The notes: a model not told the origin generated them from the sequence alone. A stretch of 64,000 nt of DNA from Ctenosaura bakeri (GCA_948474755.1 CAOLHI010004238.1:62001-126000); one strand, 5' to 3'. Positions 22,191-35,060 are shown, counted from the stretch's first letter. Numbers and translations are program-made.

Positions 22191-25100
22191 CTTTTTTAGG
22201 AACTTTAAACAACAGGTTGAATATCTAGGTCATTGAAAGGATGGAAGGAACCTCTTTTGTATGAAATCCAAGTCTATATGAGATTGTGCTGATTATATAT
22301 TAGCTTATTGGTTGCTCCAGCTATATTTTTTTTAAGAAGCAGGCAATATGCTTTTCTGTATGACTCGCTCATGGGGTCTGAGGAGGAGGCTGTGATGATA
22401 CTGATAATTACTTTTATCTGCTAGAACTGTAGAAATACCAAGAGTTGCAGCAATGTTTGTACTTTGTGCCCCAGAAGGAGGAAAATCAGGTCGCTTGTGT
22501 TTGTGCACCTTCTGAGCCAGATGATTGCCTGCTGAGTCAGGAATGGCAGCTCCCAGCAGGCGCTGTGCCATAAATTATCACCTCCCTGTCCCAACCTAGA
22601 TTCTGCTGTGGAGCCCTGAAGGTAAGGATGAGCTGTTAGGAGGAAGTACTCATTGCAGAGTTAAACTTAGGGAGTGGAAATTTTGTGAGAATATTTATTC
22701 TATCCTCTAAAGCCTTACTATGCAATGAGGAAGAAATATACAGTAGTACAATGAAGAGCAAAGGAAATTTACACTGCAAGCACATGGCAAATGCATTCCT
22801 GTTCTTTTTTGCCACTCCCACGGGCTGAGCTCTCAGCAAAGCAGGCTCTGTCTTCGGTTGAGGATTTTAAGGAGAGACAAGTTAATCTTTCTTGTGGATG
22901 AACAGGTTCAAAGCTGGACAAGAAGCTCTGGGTGTTTCATAAAGGTGGTTTTCCTGCTGATACCTTTGTCGCTTTAGTGCTTATGCTCCTTGTTTTGTTA
23001 CGGAGTTTTTTGTTTTGTTTGTTGTGGATTTTGGATCTAGAATGTGAATAATAGTTTCTGCAACCTTGCAAACAGTAGTAGAATGCCTGAGTCCAGATGC
23101 ACAGGTATTGGTAGGGGACAAAAAAAGGTTGCTTCCCTAGCCCTCAACTTTTTCTTCTTGCAAAATATATTTGTCTCATCTTCTTAATATTTTGCAGCTT
23201 GATTACATTTAATGTAGTTGTGGCTCCCTATTTTGTGTGTGTGAACAGTGCATGTGAGCGTCTGAGCTGTAAATATTTTTCTCTGTGCTTGGATTCACTT
23301 GAAAGATTTGGAAGATAAATGGCTCTTTTTGGGGGGGGGAGACTTCTTGGGGATGCTTTTGTCTTAAAAAAGACTCCCTGAGTAGTCTAATAGATATGAA
23401 CTCTTTCGCTGTATACATAGCAAGTCGACCGTAAATTCTGTATGTGCATCCAGAGTGGAGATATGCAGCTAAACTGCTTGCCATTGAAAACTACTGCAGG
23501 TAAACCACTACGTCTCAATTTAGGAAACAGCACTTCCTGATGAAGCAGTTGATACATACGCATGCCTGCTCCCTTGTGTGAGTCTAGTTATTTAGTTTAT
23601 AGCATCTGTTTCAGGCAAGGGAGCTGCTCTTCTTGAATCAAGACGTTCCTCAGGCTTGGCTTGTGCTTTGAGGAGTTCTGGGTTCTAAATAAGAAATTAC
23701 AGCTGCTGCTGCTCCTACAGTAGTTGCGAGACAGGCAAAGTGGTTTGTGTCAGAGTCCGGTTAATCCCTTCCAGCCTTGAAAGGAGTGTGAATGTAGCAA
23801 GACATTCCACTTCCCAGGTTTAAGGTATGCAAACACCTATGGCAGACCAAAGCATACTCCCTTTCCCTCTTTTGCCCAAATAGTCACATGTGTGTGAGTG
23901 TATGTGTCTCTGAGAGAGAGAACGGGGAGAAAAGAAAAGAAAGTAAGTGTTGCTCCCTGGGAGCAGTTGTTTCAGCACTTTAAACTGTGGAGGTGGTAAT
24001 CTCCCTTGCAGTTGGGTGCATTATGGGTCTCTGCTTTTGTACAGACTATTTTGGATGGGAAGTAGTCCAGAGGTGTGTGGGTGTGGAGTGATTGACAAGT
24101 GTGGAATGATTATCAAGAGAGTTTGTATTTGTATATGGAGAGGGATTGTCTGTGAGAACAAGAGTGGTAGATTTGGCTCAGAATCCTTTGGAGACAGTGA
24201 GGATGGAGAAGACAGACAGGGACAGAGGTTTGGGGAGTATAGTTTGGAAAAAGATAGCTGAGAGACCTGTCTTATGAGTTGAGGGGAAAGTATAGTAAGA
24301 TATATATACACATGTGTGCGCACGCACACATAAATCTGTAATTGAACATTGTTGATGTGGTATAACTATATTAGATGATAGTGAGGAGTTCAAGAATTTT
24401 CTGATAAGAATATAAACTCTTTCTGGATGGGCTGATGATTGGCTGGGTAAGGCTAGACTATGATGGTTGAGGCCCTGGAGTGCTTCTGGTAACAGGGCTC
24501 CCTGTGTGAGCTCTCCCACCTTTGCACTGTGTGGATCAATGCTAGTCATACTACACAGAGCAGCCCCCAGCAACCCTTTTCAGGTCACAAGGAGGGAGTT
24601 GATCTGGTCATATCTGTGATCCTGTGGGCATGAAGAAGGCCAGTGTCTCCACTTCACAAACTCCATTGCTGAGACATGTGGCCAGAGTGGATGGGAAACT
24701 TTGTCAAGCTTTGGAAGCAGGAGGAAAGATCTAGTGACTCTCTTTCCACAGCAGCATTCTATAAAAGTGTGTGTGCCTATGTGCCATCTGCGCATATGTA
24801 GGTGTGTATGTTCAATACAGTAGCAGCAGCAGCACAAAGGCCCCTAACCATCAGGGATCTTAGAGCATTTTTTTCCACATGCACCATTGTGACTAGGGCT
24901 TAACCAGAATTTCAGTAGTGATCTGTTTTTTTTTAAATAAGATCTGTTGTTTTTCCAAAGTGCAGTTCTAAACTGATATAATTAAGGTATAGGCATAAAA
25001 AGGAAATGAACACACATATTGTTATAGTTTTAAACTTGCAAATACATACCTATTCTAGTTTTTAAAGGGAAGAGAATTTTGAATGATGTAGTATGTGGAG

Positions 25101-26744
25101 AAACTTAGGACAACTCTACAAGAAAGTAGTTTATGCTGTCTATATTTTGCTAGATAGGTTTTGTACATAATGAGCAGATTGACAGCGTTTTTGCCAGAAA
25201 AATTATGTGGAAACGGTAAGGATTTAAATAGCTTTGTACTTCTTGATCCAGGCCTGTATTGCAAACCTCATGATAAAATGAACATATTGTTAAAATGACA
25301 TTTGAACTTGCCATCAAAAAACCTGATGCTACCAACAGTTAAATTTACAAAGCTTTAATGTCTTTTGTTTGTAAAATTTGAACTAAGCATTTTTCTTGAG
25401 ATCTTTGCTATGAGGGTTTTGGATTGAATTTGCAGTCCCAGTCCACCCAGGCATATAATCCCAGGCCATTTATCTACACTCCCTTGCTTATCTTTGTCAT
25501 TCTCAAGTTGCAGTTTGCTCCACTCCTAGCTGTGCTATATGATGTATTGTTGTTGTTGATGCGGACATCTGTTTCAAGATGCAGTCATAGACTGCCATGG
25601 GAAATGGGTTTCTACCATGAGGTGATTTGATCATCCACATTGCTGCATGTATAGTTTTCCTTCTAATGTGCATTTTCATGTTTGTTGCATTTTGAGATCT
25701 TCATTAAACAGAAAGGCTTTTCTAGATTTTCTACAGAATTGATTTGTTTTATATATTTATTATACATTATGGAATAAATATTTCCCTGTGATATTGAGAC
25801 TCGTGGCAACAATATTCTGTTAGGAACTTTTTGTGTTGCCTGTCTCTTTACTTCATGGATTTCAGATATCATAATTTCAAGTATTCTTTATGTCTTTGCG
25901 ATGATTTAAATACATGTGATTTTTAAATGAGCCTTTTATTTTTACAACCTCAATACATGTACATATATTTTATTATTTTAACAATTACTAATTTTTCACA
26001 TCATTCCATCACCACCCTTCTCTCCATATTTTTAAAAATTTAAATGTGTGTTTGTTTTTACTTCCAAGAAATCAGTGCCTTTAACAACTCTGAAATCGCA
26101 TGATGAAGAAGTTGGGTGGGGTATAGTTATGTAAATGCTTTTAATCTCCTTTTAAAAGTGTATAATTAATACTTTGTTGTTTGTTACAATTTTTGCCTGA
26201 TTACAGGATTATTATGCAGGTGCTCATGTGTGGGTTACATTTAAAAATTGAACAAAAATGAAGACAAAAAAAAAATGCAGCTGTTTTCTGTTAAGCACAG
26301 TAGGGGCCTGAATTAAGTCCCCTTCCCCATTCACAGCTGTGCAGGGAGTACAGTTTATTTTAAAACATTTTTAGAAAGACAGGTGCTCCTTGAAAACTAT
26401 TTTAAAAATATCCCTTCAAAAACTGGAAAAGATTTTGTTGGAAACCATTGCATATGTATTTAGAAGCCACACAAACACAGTTATCAGAATGGGTTATCTG
26501 ATCCCTAAGCAATAGCGAGAACACCAGAAATGCACCCCCTCTTTTTAACAAAATGATGGGAAAGTAGTGATCCATATAAAAAGGAGAAAAAGTAACATCT
26601 TTACACCATAGAAGCAGTAATTGGGGTGGTGAACATGAGGTGGCAAACACCATCATGAAGCAGAACAAAGCAGTCATGGTCAGTGCCTCACCAAAATAAG
26701 ACAGAGCCCTAGCATACCTAAAGAAAGTGGTTATAAAATCGTTT
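22191..26744. other. Intron, no gene seen
   Basis: Mostly unassigned. An alternating purine-pyrimidine tract is at 24300-24332 (TATATATACACATGTGTGCG then CACGCACACATA), and a (CAG)n-like run at 24823-24834. The 131-codon minus frame at 24178-24573 and other short frames have no splice or family support. Confidence 0.55.
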
Positions 26745-28250
26745 CTGAAAATGTCCTTCCTAGATCCCACCTATTGGACAATTATCAGCCAATTTCCAAT
26801 ATTACATTTTTAGGCAAGGTGTTGGAGTGTTTGGTGCCCTTCCAAATGCAGGGGTTTCTTGATGAGATGACATGGATGAGATCCATTTAAATCTGATTTC
26901 AGGTCTTGTCACAGAACAGAGGTAGTTTTGGTTATCTTGCTGGATGACTTACACTGGAACAGAACAGGAGGAGTGTGTGCGTGTTGGTTCTGCTGGAGCT
27001 CTCAGGGACTTTTGATACTGTTGACTGTGGTATCCTTCTGGGCCACCTTGCTGTGATGGAACTTGAAGGCACTGTTTCATAGTGGCTCCATTCCTTAGAG
27101 GACCTGTTTGGCAACTCCTGAGCCCTTCGCTTTTGGCCTGTGAGGTCCCTCAGGAATTGGTTATGTTTCCCATGCTGTTTAACAGATGCATGTCAGCAGT
27201 CGCCTGGAGTGCATTTGCACAGTTAAGTCCTGTGCATGAGCTCTGCCTGCTCCTAAAAATGTCAGATCTGTCCACATTGACAGATGCCTTTAGTTACATA
27301 CTGTTTGGATTACTATAATGCCCACCCATGAGGTTGCTTTTGAAGAATGTTAAACTTCAGTAAGTCCAAAGAGCTGCAGCCAGATAGTTAACTGGGAGAA
27401 CACAACTCCCTTGTTGCAACAGCTCCATTGGTTGCCAGTCTGTTCTATGCAAAATTCAAAATGTTGGTTATAACCCGTAATAAAGCCCTGTATGGTTCAG
27501 GGCTAGGTTATCTCAAGGATCATACTTTCCCATATGAACCTGCCTGTTTTTTGAGATCTTTTGGGGAGGTCTTTAACTCTGTCCCACCATCCTCTCAGGT
27601 ACATCTAGTGGGAATATGGGAGAGGGCCTCCTCAGTTGCTGCTCTCAGGTTCCGGAGTGGTTAGACTGGCATTGTCCTTGCTGTCTTTCCACAGGCAGAT
27701 TAAGACCTTTTTGTTTTGGTAGGACTGTGAGGACTGATTGCTTAGGGGAAATGGGTCTTGCATAATATGCTGGACTATTTGTTGTTTTCTCTGTAATGGT
27801 TTATGTCAGAGCTTTTCAGACTTTTTGTGTTGGTGACACACTTTTTAGACATGCATCATTTTCATGACACAGTAATTGAGTTTTACTAGCAAACCGGAGC
27901 TTAAACTAACCCCTTGTAAGAGATACAGACACATTCATAAATTGCAATAACAGAATATATGGGAGCATAACATACCTTATGAAAACCTTTCATATTTTTT
28001 AAAAATATATGATTTATAAGTAATAGCATACATTTCCAAGATTGTAGGTGACGCACCTACTACACACTGCAGGCGACACGCTAACATGTCATGGCACACC
28101 GTTTGGAAAGCCCTGGTTTATGTTTTTAACTTATTTTAATATCTTCATAGTTTGATTACATTTTTAACATTTATATAGTGTGAATTTTATCTATGTTTGT
28201 TGTCAGCCAATTTGTTTTCCAAACTGAATGAATGAATGAATGCACTTTAG
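26745..28250 (+). mobile_element. L2/CR1-clade LINE copy 2, internally deleted, split by a hAT element
   Basis: It follows the order of copy 1: a PxxxNYxPxS-like start (26760-26800), the LLDLS/TFDTVD-like region (26985-27030), PMLFN (27170-27183), then a jump to SAVAWSAFAQLS (27193-27230), meaning the YADD region is deleted. After that come the LHWLPV-like region (about 27422) and LRFRSG. It ends near 28242 in (TGAA)n (28225-28242). The hAT insertion at 27807-28115 splits the 3' UTR. Confidence 0.78.
27807..28115. mobile_element. hAT non-autonomous element, 309 bp
   Basis: Flanked by a perfect 8-bp target duplication GTTTATGT (27799-27806 and 28116-28123), the hAT hallmark. The left end CAGAGCTTTTCAGACTTTTT and the right end CCGTTTGGAAAGCCCTG are imperfect inverted repeats of CAG...CTG type. 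The inner GTTGGTGACACAC and GTCATGGCACACC also pair. No transposase. Confidence 0.92.
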
Positions 28251-28689
28251 AACACATTTTGGAAATGAGCTAACTTCTTCCCATATGTTCTGTTCTGTAC
28301 ACTGCTATTCTTAACAAGGACTGTACTATAAATAAGGAATAGTGATTTATCTTGGGTTTTCCCTCACTTTAGCCTCTGAGTAACCTTTATTTGCATCATA
28401 AATTAGTCGAAGTTTCAATCAACCGTTCTAGCACAGATCAGTTCATACCTTGTGCTACTTGAATAGTCAAGATAGTTTCCATTTGTAAATGTGAATAATA
28501 TGACACTGAGCTTAATTTTTCAGATTAAAATTAGGAACACTGGAACTGCTTTGAAGGTGGCAGGGGGAGCATTCAGCATTGGCGAGCAAATTAGTTAAGT
28601 ACCTACTTGCAGGTACTCACCGGGGGGAGGCAATTATTTTTACCATTTATTATTATTCAAGCATCCTTAAACATGAAGACTCTTATAAG

Positions 28690-28775
28690 CCCAATGTGTG
28701 CTTAGAAGTGCCTTCCTTGTGGTTAGTGTGGCTTACTCCCAAGTAAGTGTGCCTAGGAGAGATTGCAGGCAGCCT
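28690..28775. repeat. Short palindromic interspersed repeat relic
   Basis: GTGTGGCTTACTCCCAAGTA, GTGTGCCTAGGAGAGATTGC and AGGCAGCC match the pattern of the repeat at 57408-57505 (CTTACTTCCGGGTGAGTGGG, ACGATTGCAGCC). It is a very common type in reptile genomes; I am unsure of the family name. Confidence 0.5.
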
Positions 28776-28789
28776 TTGTTATTTGGGTT

Positions 28790-29260
28790 TGTGAGTGAAG
28801 GAAGGACAACCTCCATTACAAGCTAGGAGGTAGTCACATACAGAGGAGCTCTAGCCCCTCCTGTCTGCTGACTCATGACTCTACCTCACCTGAAGCGTCT
28901 CTCTGGACATTGCCTTATTTGGAAGGTAGTTTGTGGTTGGAGGAAACCTCATATTACCTGCCCCTCCGGACATTTCCTTATATAGATGGAACTTTTGGAC
29001 ATTACCTAATATGGGGCAGGTGGTCTGTGATTGGTGGAAAAATGCCGCAGTGGGCGTGTGTGCTGTTTACCTGGATAAAAAGGCCTTGCCAAGCCTCTGG
29101 CCTTTGTCCCGAACTTCCGGCACCCTGCTGCAGCAGACTTTTATATTTTTATACTTTTGTACACAATAAATCTGGCCTTTAGCCTTTGAACCAAGAAATG
29201 TCTGGTCATTTGCTTGTTTCTCAGAAAAAGCCGTCCTTCTTAAGGGCATAGAAGGTGACA
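28790..29260 (+). mobile_element. Solo LTR, 471 bp, with triplicated U3 motif
   Basis: It begins TGTGAGTG and ends AGGTGACA, flanked by GGTT on both sides (28786-28789 and 29261-29264), a 4-bp duplication typical of gamma-like ERVs. U3 carries three copies of GGACATTxCCTxAT (28905, 28968, 28997), an inverted CCAAT box (ATTGG, about 29030) and GATAAAAAGG as TATA box (29074-29083). AATAAA is at 29165-29170. No internal genes remain. The order of promoter, R and polyadenylation signal is complete. Confidence 0.85.
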
Positions 29261-31185
29261 GGTTCAACAACAATTGTTGTCTTAAAATGTCTTAAATCTT
29301 TATTATTTAGTGAATTTCTCATGGATAATACCAGAGGAGGCTCAACTACATAGAATTTCAGGTGGTCCAGTTTTGCCAGATCATTTCAGTGTGTGCTCAG
29401 AACTCTTAAATTAGGAGTGGTGTTGAAACAGCCCCCTGCATCCATGTTCTGGACTCCATAATTAAAATGTAAGCTAATTAAAGGCTAATAATCAAAGTGA
29501 TATTTTCTTAGGGTGTTTAGAAAATATTGATGAATAGACAAGTATTAAAAATGAAATGTTTTAAGTGTGACATTTTATTTAGCATGTACCGTTTTAGTAC
29601 AAAAAATGCATGTAGAGGTTCTAAAACAGTTGATAAAATCCTACAGTGTGCACGGAAGGTTTACACTGGAAACATGTAGCATATTCATGTGTGGTCTATT
29701 TTTGTCACATGGATGTTAAGAGAGTAGAATCAGTGTGTTTATTTATAGAAGTAGCTACAGGCAGAAACCTGTTTTTCATGTTGGCCTCTTCCGCTGTGTT
29801 ACTTAGGCAATTTATGTGAAGAAAAGGTGAAAATACCAATATGCTTTATAATCACCGGTTCTCCAGGTGTGTTCAGAAGGAATAAATTATGCCATGTAAC
29901 TCCAAGACATAATTATAGGTAGCCATGCTGGTAAGTTATTTAAAAAAAATCTGAAGAGCAATAGTAACATGATACTTTTGATTGCAGAATTTTTCGCACA
30001 ATGAATGTAATACAGGTTTTTCAAATTCTGCGTGGGTTTTGTGACCATGTGATATATGTCAAAGGAAGAATGATGGCAAAATGCTGCTAATTTACCACTC
30101 AAACAATTTAAAGAACTTGCACCCATCCTCACTCAGTTTTTGGTACAAAAATATTAAAGTATTAACATGTGGTTCTGGAATTACTAATAGGTTGTTTAAG
30201 TACCTTAAAAGTGATAACTAGTGTGAACATGCCGTCTGGATATTTGTAATTACTTGTTCTGTTGCGTTTAAAAGGTACTAGTTACTCTGATCATCCAAAA
30301 GATTCCTACATGTTACTGTAGTCCACGAGTTAACTTGCTGGATTGTTACTGTTGCATATTACCGTTACTGTCACTATTAACGCTACTGAAAAATACGGGT
30401 GAATGCCCCCCTCCTTTTCTAATCATCATAATTCTGAGTGGCCTGTCCTATCTGGACTCTCTTTCCACCACTTACACAGGCAAAACCCATCAGACCATAT
30501 GTCCTCTATGTGCACTGCACACAGATAGTTTGAGTGGGTGTGCAGTGAGTGCATCCACTCACTCTGTCCCTCTTTCTTCACCATGTCTCTCCTCCCCAAA
30601 TAATTATTCTAAATTAGAATAATTTAGAATAATTTAGAATAATTTACATGACCTCAGGCATGCAAGAAACAACCCCTCCTCTATACTCTCTGAGTTCATC
30701 TAACTGAGCCAATCCAGTGCATGCTCTGTACCATTGTTTGAAGCAGCCAGCTCTGCTGGACTTATGTGTGCTATTGCTCTCTCTCCTCTCTTTCTGGCAG
30801 CAGCAGTTTCTTTAATTTGATTAGAATGGGAGAAGGTAGAAAGCTAAAGTTTTAGTTTTTAAAAAAATCCAAATAACCTAAGTATCTAGACTTGTGTTTT
30901 CAGGGCTTTCAATGTGTTTCCTTCCTTTCCTTCCCACTTTTACCCTCCTTTCTTGTTGCTGACTCTTGTGCTCCTCGGTAATAGCCCCACACTCAAAATA
31001 GGCAGCTCCAGGCAGTTGTCCAGTTTGTTACTGCAAAAGCTAGCTATTTATAAAAGTAACTCATTACTTGTTACTTCCAAGTTCTCAGAATATCCTGGAA
31101 TATACAGACTAGTGTGTAGTTTAATATTAGATGTGACTATCATTTTAAACTGGATGAAATTTAGCATTATTCCTTCTTTCCATAG
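29261..31185. other. LRRFIP1: Intron up to the first LRRFIP1 exon of the window
   Basis: AT-rich with one decanucleotide tandem repeat (30610-30646). Open frames at 30335-30622 and 30914-31246 are chance frames. The second overlaps the real exon in a different frame. The last 20 bases form the polypyrimidine tract of that exon. Confidence 0.65.
30610..30646. repeat. (AATTTAGAAT)n tandem repeat
   Basis: About 3.5 units of a 10-bp AT-rich repeat. Confidence 0.9.
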
Positions 31186-31272
31186 GCTGAAGCAAGACTT
31201 GCAGCAAAGCGTGCAGCCCGAGCTGAAGCACGAGAGATCCGGATGAAGGAACTTGAGAGGCAACAAAAGGAA
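31186..31272 (+). CDS. LRRFIP1: LRRFIP1 exon: conserved basic N-terminal helix
   Basis: This 87-nt, 29-codon exon is in phase 0 at both ends. It reads [16 protein letters not shown] then [13 protein letters not shown], the near-invariant N-terminal segment of the LRRFIP1/LRRFIP2 family. [13 protein letters not shown] fits LRRFIP1, whereas LRRFIP2 has [13 protein letters not shown]. The acceptor is a pyrimidine-rich tract ending in CATAG (31181-31185) and the donor is GTATGT (31273). The Ala/Arg/Glu-rich composition predicts one long charged alpha-helix. LRRFIP1 is known as a cytosolic and nuclear protein that binds the leucine-rich repeats of FLII, binds nucleic acids, signals through beta-catenin in antiviral responses and represses some promoters. 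Which of these this segment serves is not visible here. No in-frame ATG precedes it, so an upstream exon outside the window must supply the start. Confidence 0.96.
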
Positions 31273-32791
31273 GTATGTTAAGGATGCTTTATTGTGTGCT
31301 TCTATTGTCCATAATGCCTTGACTGCAGAATCATTTTGCAGTCTTATAACTAAAGTGCAGAAATGGTCTTTTGGGGCCCTTGAATACCGATGGCTTAAGA
31401 ATTCTGTTTAAAGATCTGTAAAGCGTGAAGTGTGTAACAGTGTTGTAACTTATTTTCTCATTGTAGTAATATATCATAGAACTGGATGAAACCAGAATTA
31501 AAATGTATGCATTGATTCTTGCCTCTTATAATGTCGGGAAACTAGCAAAATATATACAAGGTGGGGAAGTGTGACTCTTCAAGGAATGTGGTTTCTTTGG
31601 CTTTGTTTTTGGTTCCCAGTCATCCATTAATGAAAGGAATGAAATTGTAAGCAGTGTTCTCTACCTAGAAGTGGAATCATTGTAGGTCTTCCTCTTTGAC
31701 AGCCAGAAAACTGTTATTCCCATGGTTTATTAGGCTTTCTCTGTTGGATAGAGTCATAGTACCTGCATGCTTGCTTGGGGAATGAAAAATAGAAGAATAT
31801 ATGTCAGGCACACAGATAAAACTGGTACCAATGTCTAATTTGATTCAGATAGTGAGCTTACAAGAGTGCTGACCATTTTTTATCTGCATCTTGGTGTTTA
31901 GTTAGTGGGCAATATTTGGAAATGATTTTCCTTGAAGACTTCAGTCACAAAGAGAAAATGTAACTGGCATGTTGAAGAGCTTTTCTGCTACAATTGTTGC
32001 TTCTATTAAAGTAGAATACTCCTTTGTTGCCTTAGCCAGGAGGTTTACATGTCTGGCAGAGTATTTATATCCGCCTGCTGTGCCAGTGATGACTAATAGG
32101 ATTTCCTAAACAGCATCGCAACAAACCATAGTAAATAAATATCCTAACCCTTGCTGTGAGGATGCCCATAATGTTTATAATGTAAGTGTATGATTTTGTT
32201 ACAAGAGCAGTTTAGGTCTCTAACAGCTTCCTGTTTTCTACATCCAGAGTGTATTGTCAGTGTTCTGAGTATCCCCATCAGTTATCAGTTATGCACATCT
32301 GAACAAATAAATCCATTTTAAGAATGTAGTGAGCTCACTGAAATTTTACTGAGCCGCTTGGAAACAAAAGGAGAATGGACAAAGCAATATATTGTTTTCG
32401 GACAGAATTAATGAATCTTAACTAACACAGAAGAATAATGGTTAGGTATGTAGAAGGTGAGTGAAATCTCACAAATTCTGAGATTACTGTACCAACAATT
32501 TGGAAAATAGAAGTTTAATAGACAGAGGTTCACAAATAGACTGTTTAGTTTAAAATAACCTTTTGTCTTAATTTGCTCAGAACTCAGTCATAATATAAAT
32601 AACTAGTTCTAAAGTAGCCAGCTGGGTTCTTTAACTGTTATGTCAGTTCATGGAAATAACACTGGGATTATTGACCCAGTTAGCCTTTTATAGGCCCAAA
32701 CACAAATTTAGAAGATACAGTATACTTCTATGCCTAAAAGAAATTTTCCTATTCAGGGTTTCAGCTAGCTTCAAATAAAAACAAAAACTAT

Positions 32792-33005
32792 GGGCTCTTT
32801 CATACCACCCAAATGACATTACGATTCCACTTTAACTGCCATGGCTGCATCCTGTGCAGTCCTTCTGGGGTGTGGAGTTTGAGGAAGCATCATAGGAGCT
32901 CTCTGGCGTGAGGAGTCTAAACGCCTCTCCCTAAATTACCAATTCCAGGATTCCACAGGAAGTTGCAATGGCAGTGAAAGTGCAATAATAGTACTATAAT
33001 TGGCC
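32792..33005. mobile_element. Foldback MITE, 214 bp
   Basis: GATTCCACTTTAACTGCCAT near the left end pairs with GGCAGTGAAAGTGCAATAAT near the right. The ends are GGGCTCTTTC and ATTGGCC with TAT on both sides (32789-32791 and 33006-33008). It is related in its core (TTCCACTTT...AAAGTGxAATAATAG) to the elements at 922 and 13108, but with different termini. Exact edges are uncertain. Confidence 0.65.
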
Positions 33006-33025
33006 TATATATGCTAAAGGCACCA

Positions 33026-33232
33026 GATCCTGTCTCATGTTAGAAGATAGGCAGGGCCAGCCCTGGTTAGCACTTGGATGGGAGATCGTCAGTGAATACC
33101 AGCTGCTATAGGCTGTATTTCAGAGGAAGGATATGGCAAAACCACCTTTGAATATTCTTTGCCTAAGAATACCCTATGAAACTCATAGGGTCACCAAAAG
33201 GCACTGAACATATGCACAACTGAGTAGTGTGA
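33026..33232 (+). mobile_element. 5S-rRNA-derived SINE
   Basis: It contains 5S-like GATCCTGTCTCATGTTAGAA, GGCAGGGCCAGCCCTGGTTA and GCACTTGGATGGGAGATCGT (C box), then AATACCAGCTGCTATAGGC. The body (GCAAAACCACCTTTGAATAT, CTTTGCCTAAGAATACC) matches the copy at 21811-22190. Confidence 0.88.
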
Positions 33233-34004
33233 AAGGGTACATTGTTGCATTTATTGGGCCTTGTGGAACAGGGAAAGAAGATTCTCCCTCTTCCTATCCA
33301 CTTCTTAACCTTCTAAAACCTTTTCTTCTTATACCATAGTGCAGTGAATACTGGATTGATGAGAATCTTCGCAGTTCAGAACATATTCTGCACATAATTT
33401 CTGAGCAGAAAATAATTTCTGCACAAGTTTGATGCAAAAAATGCTGTTTACTGTGCAAACAGACCACATGCAAATTTTGTCCAGAAAAAGCCCTCAACTA
33501 CAGCATCTTCTGCATTTCTGTGCAAAAATAACTTTCTGAGCAGAAAACACAATTTTCTGCACAAAAAGCCTATATGCTATCTTTTGCACAGAGTAAGTCC
33601 CAAACTTGAAATAGTCTTCAGAAACTGTATTGTTTTTGAAGACTTTCTCATAGCTGGAAGAAAATTGCTAAGATGGTTCACTGCTTCCTTTGACAATGAA
33701 ATTAGTAAAAATTACATCCCTACAGCCTACTACAGTGAACATTTTAACATTTAATAACGGGGAAGATGGGATTTTGGATAGTCCAGAAGGGAAAAAGGTA
33801 GTTCACACTCACTCCAGTATCGCTAAGTGGAAACAATTAGCTGGTCAGAATGCTGGATTTGTGGGGAACACATGTGTGGATGTTTTAAAAAATCCTGTTT
33901 AAGATGCATTGAACTAGTGAGGCTGAGCAAAAGTATTCCTTATAGACCAAAACACTACCTGCAGGATGTTAGAGGTGTGTCAGAGTACCACATTTAGTGT
34001 TCTC

Positions 34005-35060
34005 ATAAGAACATGAGAAATATCATATTGGATCAGACCAAAATGCTTTTTAGTCTGACATTTTGTTCACATGGTGCCCATTTAGTTACCACAACTACAC
34101 TGTATGTCTTGCATTTCCCAGCAACTGATGCACAGAGGTATGATGCCTCTGATAATCTAGACACTGCAAAGTTGTTTTCATATCTACTCTGCTATCTCCC
34201 TGCTGTCTACTTTCATGAAGATGTCATCTGAATATGGAAATAAGCATATTCCTTCCTTTCTCAGGTGGGCTACTAATGGAATTAACATCTTTGTGTAGAC
34301 CCTGGGGGCCCCAGACAGGCCAAATGTAGGACACTGAACTGATAATGTTGATTGCTGAATTCAGATCTCAGGAACTCCCTGCATTGATAACTCATGGATA
34401 TGTGCAAGTATGTTTCTTGCAAACCTATCAGCTGCAGATAACCTCCCATTTCCAGTTTAGCCAAAATTGTTTACAGAGTCTCCCTTTTGAATTTCTTGTA
34501 CCGTACAAACCCATTCAGGAATCTCAGGTCCAGACTGGTCTGAAACTCACACTGTGCTCAGGTCTCACAAAGAACAGGGAGTAAATTCTCTTCAATCTCA
34601 GTCCCTGGGTCACCTCCTCTATCACTGCTATTTGCAAGAAATAAATTATTTTTGTTTATATTATGTGTCTTTCTCTGTAGTCTGATTGTTCCTTCAGCCT
34701 ATCTGAGAATACTAATGGTGATTTTGTTTATATCTTGCCTTTTCCCCAGAACTGTAGGTTACCTGACTAGTTGCTGATTGACAGCCCTAACTTTCATGGA
34801 TTTACCCAATCCCCTTTTGAATCCATCCAAATTGACAGCTGTATCTTTCTTCTGTGGCAGTGACTTCCACAGTTTTAACTGTGTACCTGTGAGGAAGGAC
34901 TTCTGTTTATCTGTTCTGCATCTCCCACCATTTAGCCTGGATAGATGACCTTGGATTTTATTGTGATATGAGAGCGAGAGAAAAAAAGATTTTCCCTATT
35001 TACTTTCTCCATACCATGCATAATTTATATGCCTCTATCATGCTTCCTTTTACTTGCCTT
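34005..35060. repeat. Old LINE-like interspersed repeat, interrupted
   Basis: CATAAGAACATGAGAAATAT, TTGGATCAGACCAAAATGC, CCCAGCAACTGATGCACAGA and, after a gap of unique sequence (about 34210-34730), CCTTTTGAATCCATCCAAAT, GTGACTTCCACAGTTTTAAC and GAGGAAGGACTTCTGTTTAT. This order matches a repeat that is widespread in reptiles. I recognise the pattern but not the family with confidence. Confidence 0.5.

Noticed and set aside
24178..24573. 131-codon minus frame
   Set aside because: No family motif, start context or splice signal, and it overlaps a simple-sequence tract.
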